Shown: positions 9,560 to 19,241, counted from the first letter of the stretch. The stretch is 60,641 bases of DNA from Verrucomicrobium sp. BvORR034 (GCF_000739635.1 NZ_BATQ01000092.1:1-60641); one strand, 5' to 3'. Made by a program: numbers and translations. Notes: generated from the sequence alone by a model not told the origin.

Positions 9560-10375
9560 ATGAAGAAGATCAACGTCATCGCCCTGCTGCTCTTTTTCGT
9601 GGCGCTGGTGGCAGTGTTCACGCTCAAGACCCCGCAGACGCGGGCGATCCAAACCTCCGTGATGAATGTGCTCTCGCCCTTCATCCGGATGGGCGCTCAT
9701 GCCCAGAACCAGGTGCATGAGGTGGTGAGCAATCCTGTGGATGCCGCTCGGCTCCAGCAGGAGAATGAGAGCCTGCGCCGGGAGATGAACCGACTGATGA
9801 TCTTCGAGCAGAAGTACCACATGACGCTTGAGGAGAACAACAAGTTCCGCTCGATGCTTGGGTATCGGCAGCAGTCCGCCTTCAAGTTGACCGCTGCCCA
9901 TGTGCTGCGCCGCTCCGCCTCCAACTGGTGGACGACGGTGATCATCGACAAGGGCTCGCTGGATGGCATCGGCACGGACAGCCCTGTCATCACCGAGTCA
10001 GGCTTGGTGGGCAAAACCGGAAAAGTGGCGGCTCACACCTCAGAGGTGATCCTTCTCACAGATGAAGAGTGCCGCGTGGCGGCTCGAATCGAGGGCACGC
10101 AGGCCAAGGGGATTCTCAGCGGCGAGCGTGGAGGATTCGAGACGCGTCCGGATTTGCGCCTGCGGTTTCTGGACCGAACCCTCAAGCTTGAGCCTGGGGC
10201 CAATATTTATTCTTCCGGCGACGGCGGCGTGTTTCCCGCAGGGCTGGCGCTTGGCAAGGTGAAGGCGTTTGAATTCAAAGACATTTCTGGTGAGGCAGTG
10301 GTGGATCCCGCTGTGAATTTCGGCCTCATCGAAGACGTCTTTGTTGTCCACATGGATTCGCTCGTGCAACCATGA
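9560..10375 (+). CDS. mreC: Rod-shape-determining protein MreC
   Basis: 271 aa bitopic membrane protein. One N-terminal transmembrane helix (about 5-24) is followed by a coiled coil (about 55-95, EENESLRREMNRLMIFEQKY region) and a periplasmic beta domain containing DKGSLDGIGTDSPVITESGL, GKTGKV and SSGDGGVFPAGLALGKV. It links MreB filaments to penicillin-binding proteins. It follows mreB by 87 bp and overlaps mreD by 4 bp (ATGA at 10372-10375). Confidence 0.93.
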   Translation: MKKINVIALLLFFVALVAVFTLKTPQTRAIQTSVMNVLSPFIRMGAHAQNQVHEVVSNPVDAARLQQENESLRREMNRLMIFEQKYHMTLEENNKFRSMLGYRQQSAFKLTAAHVLRRSASNWWTTVIIDKGSLDGIGTDSPVITESGLVGKTGKVAAHTSEVILLTDEECRVAARIEGTQAKGILSGERGGFETRPDLRLRFLDRTLKLEPGANIYSSGDGGVFPAGLALGKVKAFEFKDISGEAVVDPAVNFGLIEDVFVVHMDSLVQP

Positions 10376-10998
10376 GTTTCTTGTACAACATCATCGTGGT
10401 GCTGCTCGTGGCCCTGAGCTTTGGGGCGCAGGAGTTTTTGCCAGCCATTGAGTTTGCCAACCACGCCCGGGTGCTGCTGCCACCTGTGCTGTTTTTCTCT
10501 GCCTCCCTGACGGTGTCATTTCCGATGATGCTGTTCCTGGCGCTCTTCACCGGACTGGTTTGGGACGCCCGGCACCTGCCATACAAGCCGGAGAAACCGG
10601 TCGCGGTGGAGTCGGCGGACCTGGCCAGGGAACTGCCCGTGGAAAAGCAGCCTCCCACTGGGACGGCGCTGCCGGTTGGATACTCTATGTTTCTTTTTGG
10701 CGTCACTGGCACGCTCATGCAGGGCATCCGGCCGCTTTTTAAACGGGGGCGGTGGGAGTTGCCGGTCATCATGGTTGGCATTGCCACGCTCCTGTGTCTT
10801 CTGATAGAGTTTTTAATGATGTCATTCCTGAGGGGCAGTTTTGAATTCCATCCCGGCCTGTGGACGAAGCTGGTGACGGATGCACTGCTGGCCATGTTGG
10901 TCTCACCGCTCCTTCTGTTCATGCTTCATACGCTTGCGCGACTCGTCCACTATGAGGTGCGGACAGAAGGGCTAGTTTACCGATTCTATGGTGGTTAA
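10372..10998 (+). CDS. mreD: MreD-like integral membrane protein
   Basis: 208 aa, with four to five hydrophobic segments and a Pro/Glu-rich cytoplasmic loop (about 63-100). MreD diverges strongly between phyla, so the call rests mainly on position: it lies between mreC (4-bp overlap) and the PBP2 gene (11-bp overlap), with a size and membrane topology that fit MreD. It would be the membrane component of the elongasome scaffold. Confidence 0.7.
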   Translation: MSFLYNIIVVLLVALSFGAQEFLPAIEFANHARVLLPPVLFFSASLTVSFPMMLFLALFTGLVWDARHLPYKPEKPVAVESADLARELPVEKQPPTGTALPVGYSMFLFGVTGTLMQGIRPLFKRGRWELPVIMVGIATLLCLLIEFLMMSFLRGSFEFHPGLWTKLVTDALLAMLVSPLLLFMLHTLARLVHYEVRTEGLVYRFYGG

Positions 10999-13201
10999 GT
11001 ATCGCTTCCGTCTGTACCTCTTTACCTTGGTGATCCTGATTGGATTCGGTGCGCTGGCTCAGCGCCTGTGGAATCTCAGCATCGACCACCACGAAGAACT
11101 CAAGAACAAGGTTCCAGGAACCAAAAACCTGCGGGCGCGTATTCCGGGCTCGCGAGGGGAGATCCGTGACCGGAACGGAGTGGTGCTGGTTTCCAACAAG
11201 CCCTCGTTCGAGGTGCGTGTGAACCTGAAGACGCTGGTCGAGGAGTACACCAAGCAGGCGAAGGCGGAAAAGCGTGATGTGCCGCTTTTCACTTACAAAT
11301 ATACTGAAGGTGGCGTTCCCCGGAGCAAGGAGGAGACGGACATTGTTGCCATCGTCAATGAAGGCATCATTGAGCCGCTCAACAAATTGGGACTCGCAGC
11401 AGACTTCAATGCGAAGAAGTTGCGCATCCACTACCGTACGAATCGCGGGGTGGTTCCTTGGGTGTACCGCAGTGACCTGACCTTTGAGGAGTTCAGCCGA
11501 TTTGCAGAGCATCGTCTGGGCCTGCCGGGTATCTCGGTGGAAGTGCGTCCGGTGCGCCAGTATCTTTTTGACTCCTTTGCCTGCCATGTCCTTGGCTATG
11601 TGAACCAGCCGGATGTGCAGCAAGCTTCAAAGGAAGAGATCAATGAGTGGGACTTCTTCGTGCCGGACGACTACGGCGTGTATGGCGTGGAGAAGACTTT
11701 CGACCAGGACCTGCGGGGCAAGGCGGGGATGCGCATCTGGCTGCAGAACGAAAAAGGCCGTCTCGTCAAGGAGGTGGACTATCAGGAGCCGCGCAAGGGG
11801 CATGACGTTTATCTCTCGATTGATGCACGGATTCAGATGATCGCGGAGAAGGCTTTGCGCGAAGGTGCGCCGGCGATCGGCCGAGGTGCTGTGGTGGTGC
11901 TGGATCCGTCCACTGGCCAGGTGATGGCCATGGCGTCCGTACCTTCCTATAACCCGAACAAGTTCATCCCCTCCATCAGCAAGGATGACTTTGCCGGTTA
12001 TCTGGAGAATCCCTGTGTGCCGTTGTTGAACCGTTCTGTGCGCGGTTTCGTGCCAGGCTCCACCTACAAGATCATGACCTCGTTTGCCGGCATTTTGGCG
12101 GGTGTGGAAGGGGACATGGTCAACTGCCCGGGCGGGATTCAGTTTGGTGGTAAGTTCATGAAATGCTGGATCGGCCAGAAGGGCGGCGCCCACGGCACGC
12201 TGGGACTGAGTGAGGCCATCATGCGCTCGTGCAACTGCTACTTCTACCGCTACGCCAACCACGCTGGCAACGCAGCGATGACCAAGGCTGGCGACATGTT
12301 CGGCCTGGGACAGCGCACCGGCATCGAGCTGGAAGAAGAGGCACCGGGCATCCTGCCTGTGGAGCGCTGGTGGCGCGTGAACAAGACCGCGGCAGAACGT
12401 TTCTCCGAGGCCAGCATCGCGAACATGGCGATCGGTCAGGGCGCGGTGGAGGCCAGTCCGCTACAGATGGCAGGCGTAGCCGCAGCCGTGGGCAACGGCG
12501 GCATTGCGTACCGTCCGCACCTGCTGAACAAGGTGATGGATGGCACGGAGCTCATTCGCGAGCAGGTTCCGGACGTGCGTGCGAATTTCAAGGACTTCGG
12601 TCTCACGCCCCAGAAGCTGGAACTGGTGCGGCGTGGCATGTGGCGCGTGGTGAATGACCAGGGGGGCACGGCCAAGGCCGCCAAGATCACCGGTGTGGAT
12701 GTGGCCGGGAAGACGGGCACCGCCCAGAACTGGCGCAAGAACGGAAAGGAATTTGTAAAAGACAACCACACGCTCTTCATCACCTTCGCCCCGTACGAGA
12801 ATCCCAAGTTTGCCGCCTGCATCCTCGTGCAGGGGGGCAAAGGCGGTGGGGTGACGGCCGCTCCCGTGGCCAAACGCATTTTGGAACAGGCCCTGGCACT
12901 CGACAAAGGTTACGAAGTCGAGCTCGCCAAGGTCAATGAAGTGCAGGGCAACTTCAACCCTGTAGACACTGTCTCATACGATGGACTCCCCACTGCGTTC
13001 CAGCCAGGAACGGAGGAAGAGGAGCCTGCCGTGGACAACGATGACGAACCGCGTCGCAGTGCGAAGCGTGAGGAGGCTCCGAAGGCGCGTCCCACCATTC
13101 GCGATGAAGCTGACGCGGAAGGAACGAAGCAAAACAAGAATCAAGCACCCCCACCACGCCGGGCCAACTTCCTGAAGAGATTGTTCGGGAGGGATGGTTA
13201 G
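10988..13201 (+). CDS. mrdA: Penicillin-binding protein 2, elongasome transpeptidase
   Basis: 737 aa. One transmembrane helix (about 8-26) is followed by the pedestal/dimerisation domain (RGEIRDRNGVVLVSN) and the transpeptidase domain with SxxK at S358-K361 (GSTYK), SxN at S414-N416 (SCN) and KTG at K575-G577 (KTGTAQ). It cross-links peptidoglycan during side-wall elongation. The C-terminal ~80 residues are acidic, then basic and Pro-rich (about 660-737), longer than usual and probably disordered. rodA, the usual partner glycosyltransferase, does not follow; rng does. Confidence 0.93.
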   Translation: MVVKYRFRLYLFTLVILIGFGALAQRLWNLSIDHHEELKNKVPGTKNLRARIPGSRGEIRDRNGVVLVSNKPSFEVRVNLKTLVEEYTKQAKAEKRDVPLFTYKYTEGGVPRSKEETDIVAIVNEGIIEPLNKLGLAADFNAKKLRIHYRTNRGVVPWVYRSDLTFEEFSRFAEHRLGLPGISVEVRPVRQYLFDSFACHVLGYVNQPDVQQASKEEINEWDFFVPDDYGVYGVEKTFDQDLRGKAGMRIWLQNEKGRLVKEVDYQEPRKGHDVYLSIDARIQMIAEKALREGAPAIGRGAVVVLDPSTGQVMAMASVPSYNPNKFIPSISKDDFAGYLENPCVPLLNRSVRGFVPGSTYKIMTSFAGILAGVEGDMVNCPGGIQFGGKFMKCWIGQKGGAHGTLGLSEAIMRSCNCYFYRYANHAGNAAMTKAGDMFGLGQRTGIELEEEAPGILPVERWWRVNKTAAERFSEASIANMAIGQGAVEASPLQMAGVAAAVGNGGIAYRPHLLNKVMDGTELIREQVPDVRANFKDFGLTPQKLELVRRGMWRVVNDQGGTAKAAKITGVDVAGKTGTAQNWRKNGKEFVKDNHTLFITFAPYENPKFAACILVQGGKGGGVTAAPVAKRILEQALALDKGYEVELAKVNEVQGNFNPVDTVSYDGLPTAFQPGTEEEEPAVDNDDEPRRSAKREEAPKARPTIRDEADAEGTKQNKNQAPPPRRANFLKRLFGRDG

Positions 13202-13239
13202 CCTTGTGGGCTCAACTTTAGCAATTTACGATCAATTTT

Positions 13240-14829
13240 ATGGCTTTGGGATTTGTGCAAAGAATTAAGGAGTTTTTCACCGGACACAAAGATGTGAACA
13301 GCGGAACGCGAATTGTCATCAACTGTGAAAAGCTCGAGAACCGGGTCGCCCTGCTTGAGAGCGGAGTGCTCGAGGAGTACTCTGTCGAACGTGTGGGCAC
13401 CACCCACCTGGTGGGCAGCATCTACAAGGGACGCATCAAGAACATTGAGCAGGGCTTGAAGGCCATGTTCATTGATATTGGTCTTGAGAAAAATGCCTTC
13501 CTCCATTTCTGGGATGCCATTCCCGCGGCACTTGATGCTGGCATGGAGGAGATCAACCGCGGCGGCAGCGGCAAGAAGAAGAAGGCCATCACGGCCAAGG
13601 ACATTCCTGATCTGTACCCGGTGGGTTCTGAGATCCTGGTGCAGGTGACCAAGGGGCCAGTCGGTAACAAGGGGCCACGTGTGACCACGAACATCTCCCT
13701 GGCGGGACGTCTTCTGGTGCTCATGCCTTTGAACGATTCCTGTGGTATTTCCCGCAAGATTGACGATCCCAAGGAGCGCCTCCGTCTTCGCCGCATCATT
13801 GAAAAGCTGAGCCTCCCCGAAGGCATGGGCGTCATCTTGCGCACGGAAGCTTCCGGCAAGCGGGCCCGCCACATTATCCGGGACCTGAGCATCCTCGTGG
13901 AGCAGTGGAAGGACATCGCGGAGCGCCGTGACACGCAGAAGGCCCCGGTGTGCTGCTTTGAAGAGCCGGATGTGTTTGAGCGCACCGTGCGCGACTTCCT
14001 CACGGAGGATCTGGATGAAATCGTCTGCGATGATCAGGCTGTGGTGCAGCGGATGAAGGAACTGGTGGCTCCTATCTCGCGTCGTGCCCAGCGCCGGATC
14101 AATTATTTCCCAGGACCTGGCTCTCTGTTTGAGAAGTACCACATCCAAAGGCAGATCGATTCCGCGTTCTACCGTCAGGTCTGGCTCAAGTGTGGTGGTT
14201 ACATTGTCATCGACCAGACGGAGGCTCTTATCTCCATTGACGTGAACACGGGCCGCAACAAGGGTGCCGGGAACAACGTGGACAAGGTGATCCTGGACAC
14301 GAATATGGAGGCCGCCGCTGAGGTGGCCCGCCAGCTCCGGCTGCGCAACATGGGCGGTCTGGTGGTGGTGGACTTCATCGATATGAAGGGCCGCAAGGAC
14401 CAGCAGGCGGTGTACAAGGCAATGGTCGATCACACCCAGCGGGATAAGGCAAAGACGCAAATCCTGCCGATTTCCCAGTTCGGTCTGATGGAGATGACCC
14501 GCCAGCGCCTCCACGAGAGCCTGAGCGACGCCATGTATGAAGAGTGCCCGCACTGCAAAGGTCACGGCCAGATCAAGACGCCGCTGACGATGAGCGTGGA
14601 GCTCCAGCGCCGGCTGTCCTCCATCATGTCCCGTCTGCCTGAGCATGATCGCGACGTGCTCGTGGTCATCCACCCGGATGTGATGCAGCGTCTGCGCACT
14701 TCAGATGATCAGATCCTGGTCGAACTGGAGCGCAAGTACCAGGCCCGCATGACCTTCCGTACGGATCCGAATTACACCCGGGAACAGTTCTTGATCGCCA
14801 ACGCCAAGACTGGCGACGAGATCAAGTAG
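13240..14829 (+). CDS. rng: Ribonuclease G/E family endoribonuclease
   Basis: 529 aa, the size of RNase G; it lacks the long C-terminal scaffold of RNase E. An S1 RNA-binding domain (about 35-160: GSIYKGRIKNIEQGLKAMFI) has a Lys-rich insertion at 112-115. The catalytic DNase I-like region has metal ligands D334 (SIDVNTG) and D378 (VVVDFIDM). The Zn-link CPHC is at 436-439. RNase G processes the 16S rRNA 5' end and degrades mRNA. It sits 38 bp after mrdA and ends the cluster, as rng often does near mre genes. Confidence 0.93.
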   Translation: MALGFVQRIKEFFTGHKDVNSGTRIVINCEKLENRVALLESGVLEEYSVERVGTTHLVGSIYKGRIKNIEQGLKAMFIDIGLEKNAFLHFWDAIPAALDAGMEEINRGGSGKKKKAITAKDIPDLYPVGSEILVQVTKGPVGNKGPRVTTNISLAGRLLVLMPLNDSCGISRKIDDPKERLRLRRIIEKLSLPEGMGVILRTEASGKRARHIIRDLSILVEQWKDIAERRDTQKAPVCCFEEPDVFERTVRDFLTEDLDEIVCDDQAVVQRMKELVAPISRRAQRRINYFPGPGSLFEKYHIQRQIDSAFYRQVWLKCGGYIVIDQTEALISIDVNTGRNKGAGNNVDKVILDTNMEAAAEVARQLRLRNMGGLVVVDFIDMKGRKDQQAVYKAMVDHTQRDKAKTQILPISQFGLMEMTRQRLHESLSDAMYEECPHCKGHGQIKTPLTMSVELQRRLSSIMSRLPEHDRDVLVVIHPDVMQRLRTSDDQILVELERKYQARMTFRTDPNYTREQFLIANAKTGDEIK

Positions 14830-14856
14830 GCAGGGGAAGATTTAGCGATTGTTTTG

Positions 14857-14896
14857 ACAAGGCCTGTCACGGTACACGTGGCAGGCCTTGTTGTTT
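14857..14896 (+). terminator. Intrinsic terminator of the mre-rng cluster
   Basis: A 14-bp stem, ACAAGGCCTGTCAC / GTGGCAGGCCTTGT with one G.U pair, has a 7-nt loop and is followed by T-rich TGTTTG. It starts 27 bp after the rng stop codon. Confidence 0.85.
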
Positions 14897-14984
14897 GTGA
14901 GGGTGAGATCTGTGAAAGTCGCTGCGGAGGAACTGTTGGGATGGAGTTTGCAGTCTCTCCTCAGTGCGTCAGAGATGAACTGAA

Positions 14985-15109
14985 GCAAACTAAAGTTTGA
15001 ACTACAAACAGAGCCTCTCAGCGCAGGGGCAGTTGAATGTTGTTCAAACGTTAGTTTGCCGCATGGCTCAAAGCGCAACTGAGCAGACTGAAGTCTGGAC
15101 TCCGAACAG
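14985..15109. repeat. Two copies of a 27-bp palindrome-core repeat
   Basis: Copy 1 (14985-15011) has core CAAACT-AA-AGTTTG. Copy 2 (15083-15109) has core CAGACT-GA-AGTCTG. Each is followed by ACTNCRNACAG. A third copy is at 48536-48562 with core CAGGCT-GA-AGCCTG. The arms differ between copies but stay self-complementary. Between the two copies, TTCAAACGTTAGTTTGC (15043-15059) matches 23597-23613 at 15 of 17 positions. No gene is supported between 14897 and 15217. Confidence 0.75.
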
Positions 15110-15217
15110 CTTCTAGCTGCGCTGGTCGAGGCCTGGATGTTTGGAAGTGAGATGTGTGACCCTTGTTGAACTCGGATCCCTGCTTGTAAGGGGTGCGAGT
15201 CGGCCCAACTCGTCCAC

Positions 15218-15245
15218 AAAAAAGGAGCGGCCCGAAGGCCGCTCC
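15218..15245 (-). terminator. Intrinsic terminator of the beta-barrel protein gene
   Basis: On the minus strand GGAGCGGCC-TTCG-GGCCGCTCC (9-bp stem, UUCG tetraloop) is followed by TTTTTT. It lies 62 bp past the stop of the gene at 15308-15955. Confidence 0.93.
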
Positions 15246-15307
15246 AACCAAACACAATACAAATCAACAATGGCAAATTCAGACGCCGGAGGCCCGGCGT
15301 GCGTGAA

Positions 15308-15955
15308 TTAGAAGCGGATGGTGATGCCGCCTTCCAGGACGGAGCCCTGGGCGTCATCAAGGCCGCCCACGGCGTCTTGGCCGTAGTAGTAGCGGTAGCC
15401 CACGTTCAGGCTGGCGGCTTCGGTGACCTTGAAGGTCAGACCGGCCTTGGCCTGAGCGGCGAAGTTCCATTCGTCGCTGGAGGTGAAGTCGGTGTTAAAA
15501 CCGCCCACGGAGTCGATTTCGGCCTCGCTCCACACGAGACCAGCGCCACCACCGATGTAGACGCCGAGGCGGTCGGTGAGATCAATGGTGTACACCACGT
15601 TTGCGAAGATCGGAACCTGGCGGAATTCACCGTCCACGTCTGCGTGCAGGCCGCGGTAGGAACCTTCTGCACCGTCCACGCCGATGTAACCGGACTCCAG
15701 CTCAACGGCGAGGCCGTTGCCGAAGGAGTAGCCGACTGCACCAAGGATGGAGAATCCAGTGTCGAATTCGAGGTTGGCCCCGTATGCGCCGACATCGTCA
15801 AGCCAGACGGCACCGCCGTTGAGCGAGAAGTAGAGGCCGCCAGCGGGAGCGGGCTCGAGCGGTGCGGGAGGCGGGGAGACGGGAGTACCGGCGAAGCTGG
15901 ACGCCGCGAGGGTGAGGCTGGCCAGAGCGAGGAGGCTGTTGCGAACGATTTTCAT
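15308..15955 (-). CDS. Outer-membrane beta-barrel protein
   Basis: 215 aa. A signal peptide (about 1-22, ending SSFA) precedes a Pro-rich spacer (TPVSPPPAPLEPAPAGG) and an eight-strand-type barrel of the OmpA-N/opacity-protein kind: alternating strands such as LYFSLNGGAVWLDDVGAY, TGFSILGAVGYSFGNGLAVE and LNVGYRYYYG, ending in a C-terminal strand with terminal Phe (EGGITIRF) as needed for BAM recognition. It probably gives envelope stability or forms a small pore. A strong terminator and a 347-bp upstream gap suggest a highly expressed single-gene unit. Confidence 0.85.
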   Translation of the reverse strand: MKIVRNSLLALASLTLAASSFAGTPVSPPPAPLEPAPAGGLYFSLNGGAVWLDDVGAYGANLEFDTGFSILGAVGYSFGNGLAVELESGYIGVDGAEGSYRGLHADVDGEFRQVPIFANVVYTIDLTDRLGVYIGGGAGLVWSEAEIDSVGGFNTDFTSSDEWNFAAQAKAGLTFKVTEAASLNVGYRYYYGQDAVGGLDDAQGSVLEGGITIRF

Positions 15956-16302
15956 GTTTCGTTGGATGTTGTGGGTTCCAATTTGGTTGTTTCCACCGGA
16001 GGCGGTTCACGCCCGCCAGTAACTGCTCACCATGGAGAAAATAAAGATGGGCGCAACTGGCAACTTAGGGTTTTTTCCTGGTAGTGAGTGATGCTAATGC
16101 GAGCTATTCTCCTTACGTTTCGCTTCTGCAAGAGGTCGCACTGAGTTTGTCCTAAGGGCAGAAAAATTCTGCAAGATTCAAACCGTCTGTACGTTCGGGT
16201 TGGCCTCGGTTGATGCGAAAAGATCGATGTGGAAAGCGGGGCGGGCGGCTGGATCTGATTACTGTTAGTTCATTTAACCTTCGCGAGCAAGAGAGCTGTT
16301 CC
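15956..16302 (-). promoter_or_regulatory. Upstream region of the beta-barrel gene
   Basis: 347 bp between the beta-barrel gene and the end of the sulfatase gene, both on the minus strand. No gene is supported. The part near the barrel gene contains A/T-rich stretches that could include its promoter, but no well-spaced -35/-10 pair is clear. Confidence 0.3.
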
Positions 16303-17808
16303 TCATTTGAGGGGCATCTTGGGCTGTAGCGATTCGACCGCGCGGACAAAGTTTTCCAACTGGGGATCCGAGGTCCGGGTCATATGTTCTTCCAGTTGGG
16401 AGATAAGTTTGGTGGCGTCGTCCAGATAGTTCGGGCCCGCGATGACGTTGGTCCGCTCATCAGGATCTTTCTCGAGATCATAGAGTGCGAGGGAGATGCC
16501 CTTGAGCAGTTGAGTCACGCGACCGGCGATCTTGGGGTCGCTTGCAGCTGCATCGGCAAGGGCTCGGAAGCTGAGACCGGACATGGCTTCTACCTTGAAG
16601 TCCCGCGGACCACCTGCCCAGGCGGAAAAAATGAGGGAGCGGGTCTTGGTGCGCACGCATCGCTGTGGGAAGCTCTGGCCGCTGGAGACGGTGTTGACGT
16701 GGGTGATCACTGAATCGCGATTTGGCTGAGTTTCGCCTCTCAGCAAAGGAACCCAGGAGGTGCCATCAAGACCGGAAGGCGGGGACACCTTGAGGAGTTC
16801 AAGCACGGTCGGAAGAAGATCCACGCTGCTGACAAACTCTTCGTGCACCTTGGGAGAGTGAAGCGGGTCGCCGTCAGGAAGGCGCAAGATGACCGGTGAC
16901 CAGGTGCCATTGCGATAAACCGTTGCTTTGGAAAAGGGGAAGGACATTCCGTGATCTGAGAGGAAGACAACGAGGGTTTTGTCAGCTTGCCCCGAGGCCC
17001 GCAAGGCAGCGAAAATCTTACCGAAGCTCTCGTCCAGTCTCAGCACGCTGCTGTCATACTGGGCCACTTCTTTGCGCACGTTGGGAACGTCCTCGAGGAA
17101 CGTGGGGACTTGAACCTGGTCGGGCGTGTAGGGCGTGATGACAGCTTCATTCTTGTCGGTGTCACCCTCTGCCTCGGTGGCGGCATTGTTGGCGTTCTTT
17201 GCCGCCTGGCGCTTCTTGTTTCCTCCAGCCTTGGTGGTTCCGTAAAAAGGACGATGCGGATCCGTGATGTTGGCATTGATGAAGAACGGCTTTCCTGCGG
17301 CGCGAGCGGCTTCCAGGGCTGTCGTGACGTCTCGACCGATCTGGGCGGGATTCTTTCCTGAACCATCGGCCACGCTGTTCCAGGGGAACTTGGTGCGCGG
17401 AGCCATGTGCACCACTTTGTTGATGCAGGCGGCAAAGTAGCCCTCTTTCTGCAACAGTTCTACCAAGGTGGGGACATCTTCCCGGATGGGGCCAAAGCCA
17501 AGAGCGCCATTCCGATGGGGGACGCGACCCGTCATGATGGCGGAACGGGAGGGCTGGCAAATGGGCGCCGTCACATGGTTGTTGACGAATCGGTGGCCGG
17601 TGGCCGCGAAGGCGTCGAGTTGCGGGGTCTTGATCACCGTATTGCCCATCCACCCCGGAGAGTCAGCGTTCATGTCGTCTGCCGTGATGATCAGCAAGTT
17701 GGTCTTTGCGTCAGCTGCGATCGCAAGAGGGGCAGAGAGCCCGCCCAAGCTCAAGACTAGAACCAGCAAGGTGCGAAGTGGAGCGGTGGAGAGAAGAGGG
17801 GGGATCAT
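16303..17808 (-). CDS. Secreted type I sulfatase
   Basis: 501 aa from the ATG at 17808 (MIPPLLSTAPLRTLLV); the frame extends 47 codons further up, but those residues lack a signal peptide. A signal peptide spans about residues 1-32. The sulfatase motif C-x-P-S-R is present as ICQPSRSAIMTGR with Cys84, which would be oxidised to formylglycine. Metal ligands are in ITADDMNAD and in VFLSDHGMSFPFSKATVYRNG, plus the substrate-side TDPHRPF. Family members remove sulfate esters from polysaccharides, and many Verrucomicrobiota carry large sets. A Lys/Ala/Glu-rich insertion follows GTTKAGG. It lies 137 bp downstream of the unknown gene at 17946-18857. Confidence 0.9.
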   Translation of the reverse strand: MIPPLLSTAPLRTLLVLVLSLGGLSAPLAIAADAKTNLLIITADDMNADSPGWMGNTVIKTPQLDAFAATGHRFVNNHVTAPICQPSRSAIMTGRVPHRNGALGFGPIREDVPTLVELLQKEGYFAACINKVVHMAPRTKFPWNSVADGSGKNPAQIGRDVTTALEAARAAGKPFFINANITDPHRPFYGTTKAGGNKKRQAAKNANNAATEAEGDTDKNEAVITPYTPDQVQVPTFLEDVPNVRKEVAQYDSSVLRLDESFGKIFAALRASGQADKTLVVFLSDHGMSFPFSKATVYRNGTWSPVILRLPDGDPLHSPKVHEEFVSSVDLLPTVLELLKVSPPSGLDGTSWVPLLRGETQPNRDSVITHVNTVSSGQSFPQRCVRTKTRSLIFSAWAGGPRDFKVEAMSGLSFRALADAAASDPKIAGRVTQLLKGISLALYDLEKDPDERTNVIAGPNYLDDATKLISQLEEHMTRTSDPQLENFVRAVESLQPKMPLK

Positions 17809-17945
17809 GGCAGGGCTGGGGAAACTACGAGCACCGAAGGTGGCCGGAGGCGATCTTGAACGCGACAGAGAGGCCAAAATTTCAAGTTTTAGCACCTTCC
17901 GCCCGGCCTCCGTTAACCTCAGATCGCAGAGATCCTGCTCCCCGG

Positions 17946-18857
17946 TCATTTCCCACCCAGGCGTTCGTGAGTAGCCTTGGCAATGTCTGGCTGCTTGTTG
18001 AGCGACCTCTGGAAATAACGTCGGATGGTGTCCAGCCGTATTTGTTCGGACGTGGGCAAAAGGTCTTCGGCAAAATTGGCCAGATCGTTATGTTGTGGCT
18101 TCAGTGAGGTCTGGCCCGGAGTGCGTTTAGCTTTGGCCGCTGCCGTGGAGGGCTGGCCACCAAAGACGTCCTGAACATGGAGCATCCATGCTTCCGTGCC
18201 ATCGGCGGAGAAAACATACCAGGAGGCGACTTGGGCGGGTGCGACCTTCTGCTCCAGCACCCGACGCTCGGCCAGGAAGACGGGATGTTTCTCCACGTCC
18301 CATACCTTGTCTCGCAGTACGCCTACCTCCAGCTCGGTGCCATTCCAGCGAAGGCGGGAAGGCTTGAGATTGCGATCGTCTTCTTCAGAATCCCAGACTT
18401 GCCCCACGATGTCTGCCGGGAAGTTCTTGATCGGCTTGGGGGTGTAGCCTTTGGCCAGCTTGTACGCCAGTTCACCCACGACCGTGGTAGGAGTGACGTA
18501 CTTGAGATCATCGCTGAAGAAATACCATGCGGTGTTCGGTCCCGAGAAGTTGAGCCGCACCACCCCTACATCGACGAAGGCGCTGTCATAGGGGGCGTTG
18601 GCGCGTCCATTTGGGTTGAGTGACACCATGCCTTCACCAGTGTATTGGAGGCGCTTGAGCGTGTTGGTACCGCGTAGTTCCCAAATGGTGCCTTTGATGC
18701 TGCCGGCAAATTTGTCCACCTCAGGATAGGCTGTTTTCGGTTCACTGTCTGCGGCGGGCGCTTGTGCCAGGGCCCGCGGGGTCCCGAAGGTCGCTGCCAG
18801 TGCGAGGCTACAGCCGAGGAGCGGGGAGGCAACGCCGGAGAAACTTAAGAACGTCAT
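17946..18857 (-). CDS. Secreted protein of unknown function
   Basis: 303 aa. A signal peptide spans about residues 1-31 (ending RALAQA). I do not recognise a named domain. Visible features are two similar halves, each with a short all-beta stretch on the theme GTIWELRGTNTLKRLQYTG / GQVWDSEEDDRNLKPSRLRW and FYNFS-like aromatic strands (NTAWYFFSDD, ASWYVFSADGTEAWML), suggesting an internal duplication. The C-terminus is helical (about 250-303). It lies upstream of the sulfatase on the same strand and may share its transcript. Confidence 0.7.
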   Translation of the reverse strand: MTFLSFSGVASPLLGCSLALAATFGTPRALAQAPAADSEPKTAYPEVDKFAGSIKGTIWELRGTNTLKRLQYTGEGMVSLNPNGRANAPYDSAFVDVGVVRLNFSGPNTAWYFFSDDLKYVTPTTVVGELAYKLAKGYTPKPIKNFPADIVGQVWDSEEDDRNLKPSRLRWNGTELEVGVLRDKVWDVEKHPVFLAERRVLEQKVAPAQVASWYVFSADGTEAWMLHVQDVFGGQPSTAAAKAKRTPGQTSLKPQHNDLANFAEDLLPTSEQIRLDTIRRYFQRSLNKQPDIAKATHERLGGK

Positions 18858-18985
18858 TCACGATGGCGTACCAAAAAAACGATGGTGTGGCAAGATTCCA
18901 TATCGAGGGGACTGCAGTGCCATTTGATGAAGAGGCAAATTGGGTGTACGGTTTTCCTCCCAACCGCCCTTCCAAGCTGTCCACG

Positions 18986-19189
18986 ATGAAAAACCAGAAG
19001 CAACGAAACCGAGCCCCTCGACCCTTTAAAAATGGGAACTCTGGTGGACGTTGGGACGGCAGTCAGGGAGGGGGCTTTATCCCTATGCCGAATCCCACCT
19101 CGAAGGCTCCTGGCAAAGCCAAGGTGAAGAATGCCAAATCGGACGAAGTGACTGAGGAAGCCACTCCGCCACCCGAGGCATCGGCGTAA
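18986..19189 (+). CDS. Small basic protein of unknown function
   Basis: 67 aa from the ATG at 18986 (MKNQKQRNRAPRPFKNG); the open frame extends to 18764, but that part overlaps the start of the divergent gene at 18857. The N-terminal half is rich in Lys, Arg, Asn and Gly and the C-terminal end is acidic/Pro-rich (EVTEEATPPPEASA). The composition suggests a disordered nucleic-acid-binding protein. No Shine-Dalgarno sequence is obvious, so this is tentative. Confidence 0.45.
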   Translation: MKNQKQRNRAPRPFKNGNSGGRWDGSQGGGFIPMPNPTSKAPGKAKVKNAKSDEVTEEATPPPEASA

Positions 19190-19241
19190 CTCACTGTAGT
19201 GGAGCCGCACTTCGCTGCCCTTCAAAATAGGGGATGCCAGG

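Noticed and set aside
13198-14673. 491-codon open frame opposite rng
   Set aside because: Shadow of the rng coding sequence; His/Leu-rich product without domain features.
18764-18985. Extended N-terminus of the small basic protein
   Set aside because: It would overlap the start and promoter of the divergent gene at 18857 and has an Arg-rich, non-coding-like composition.
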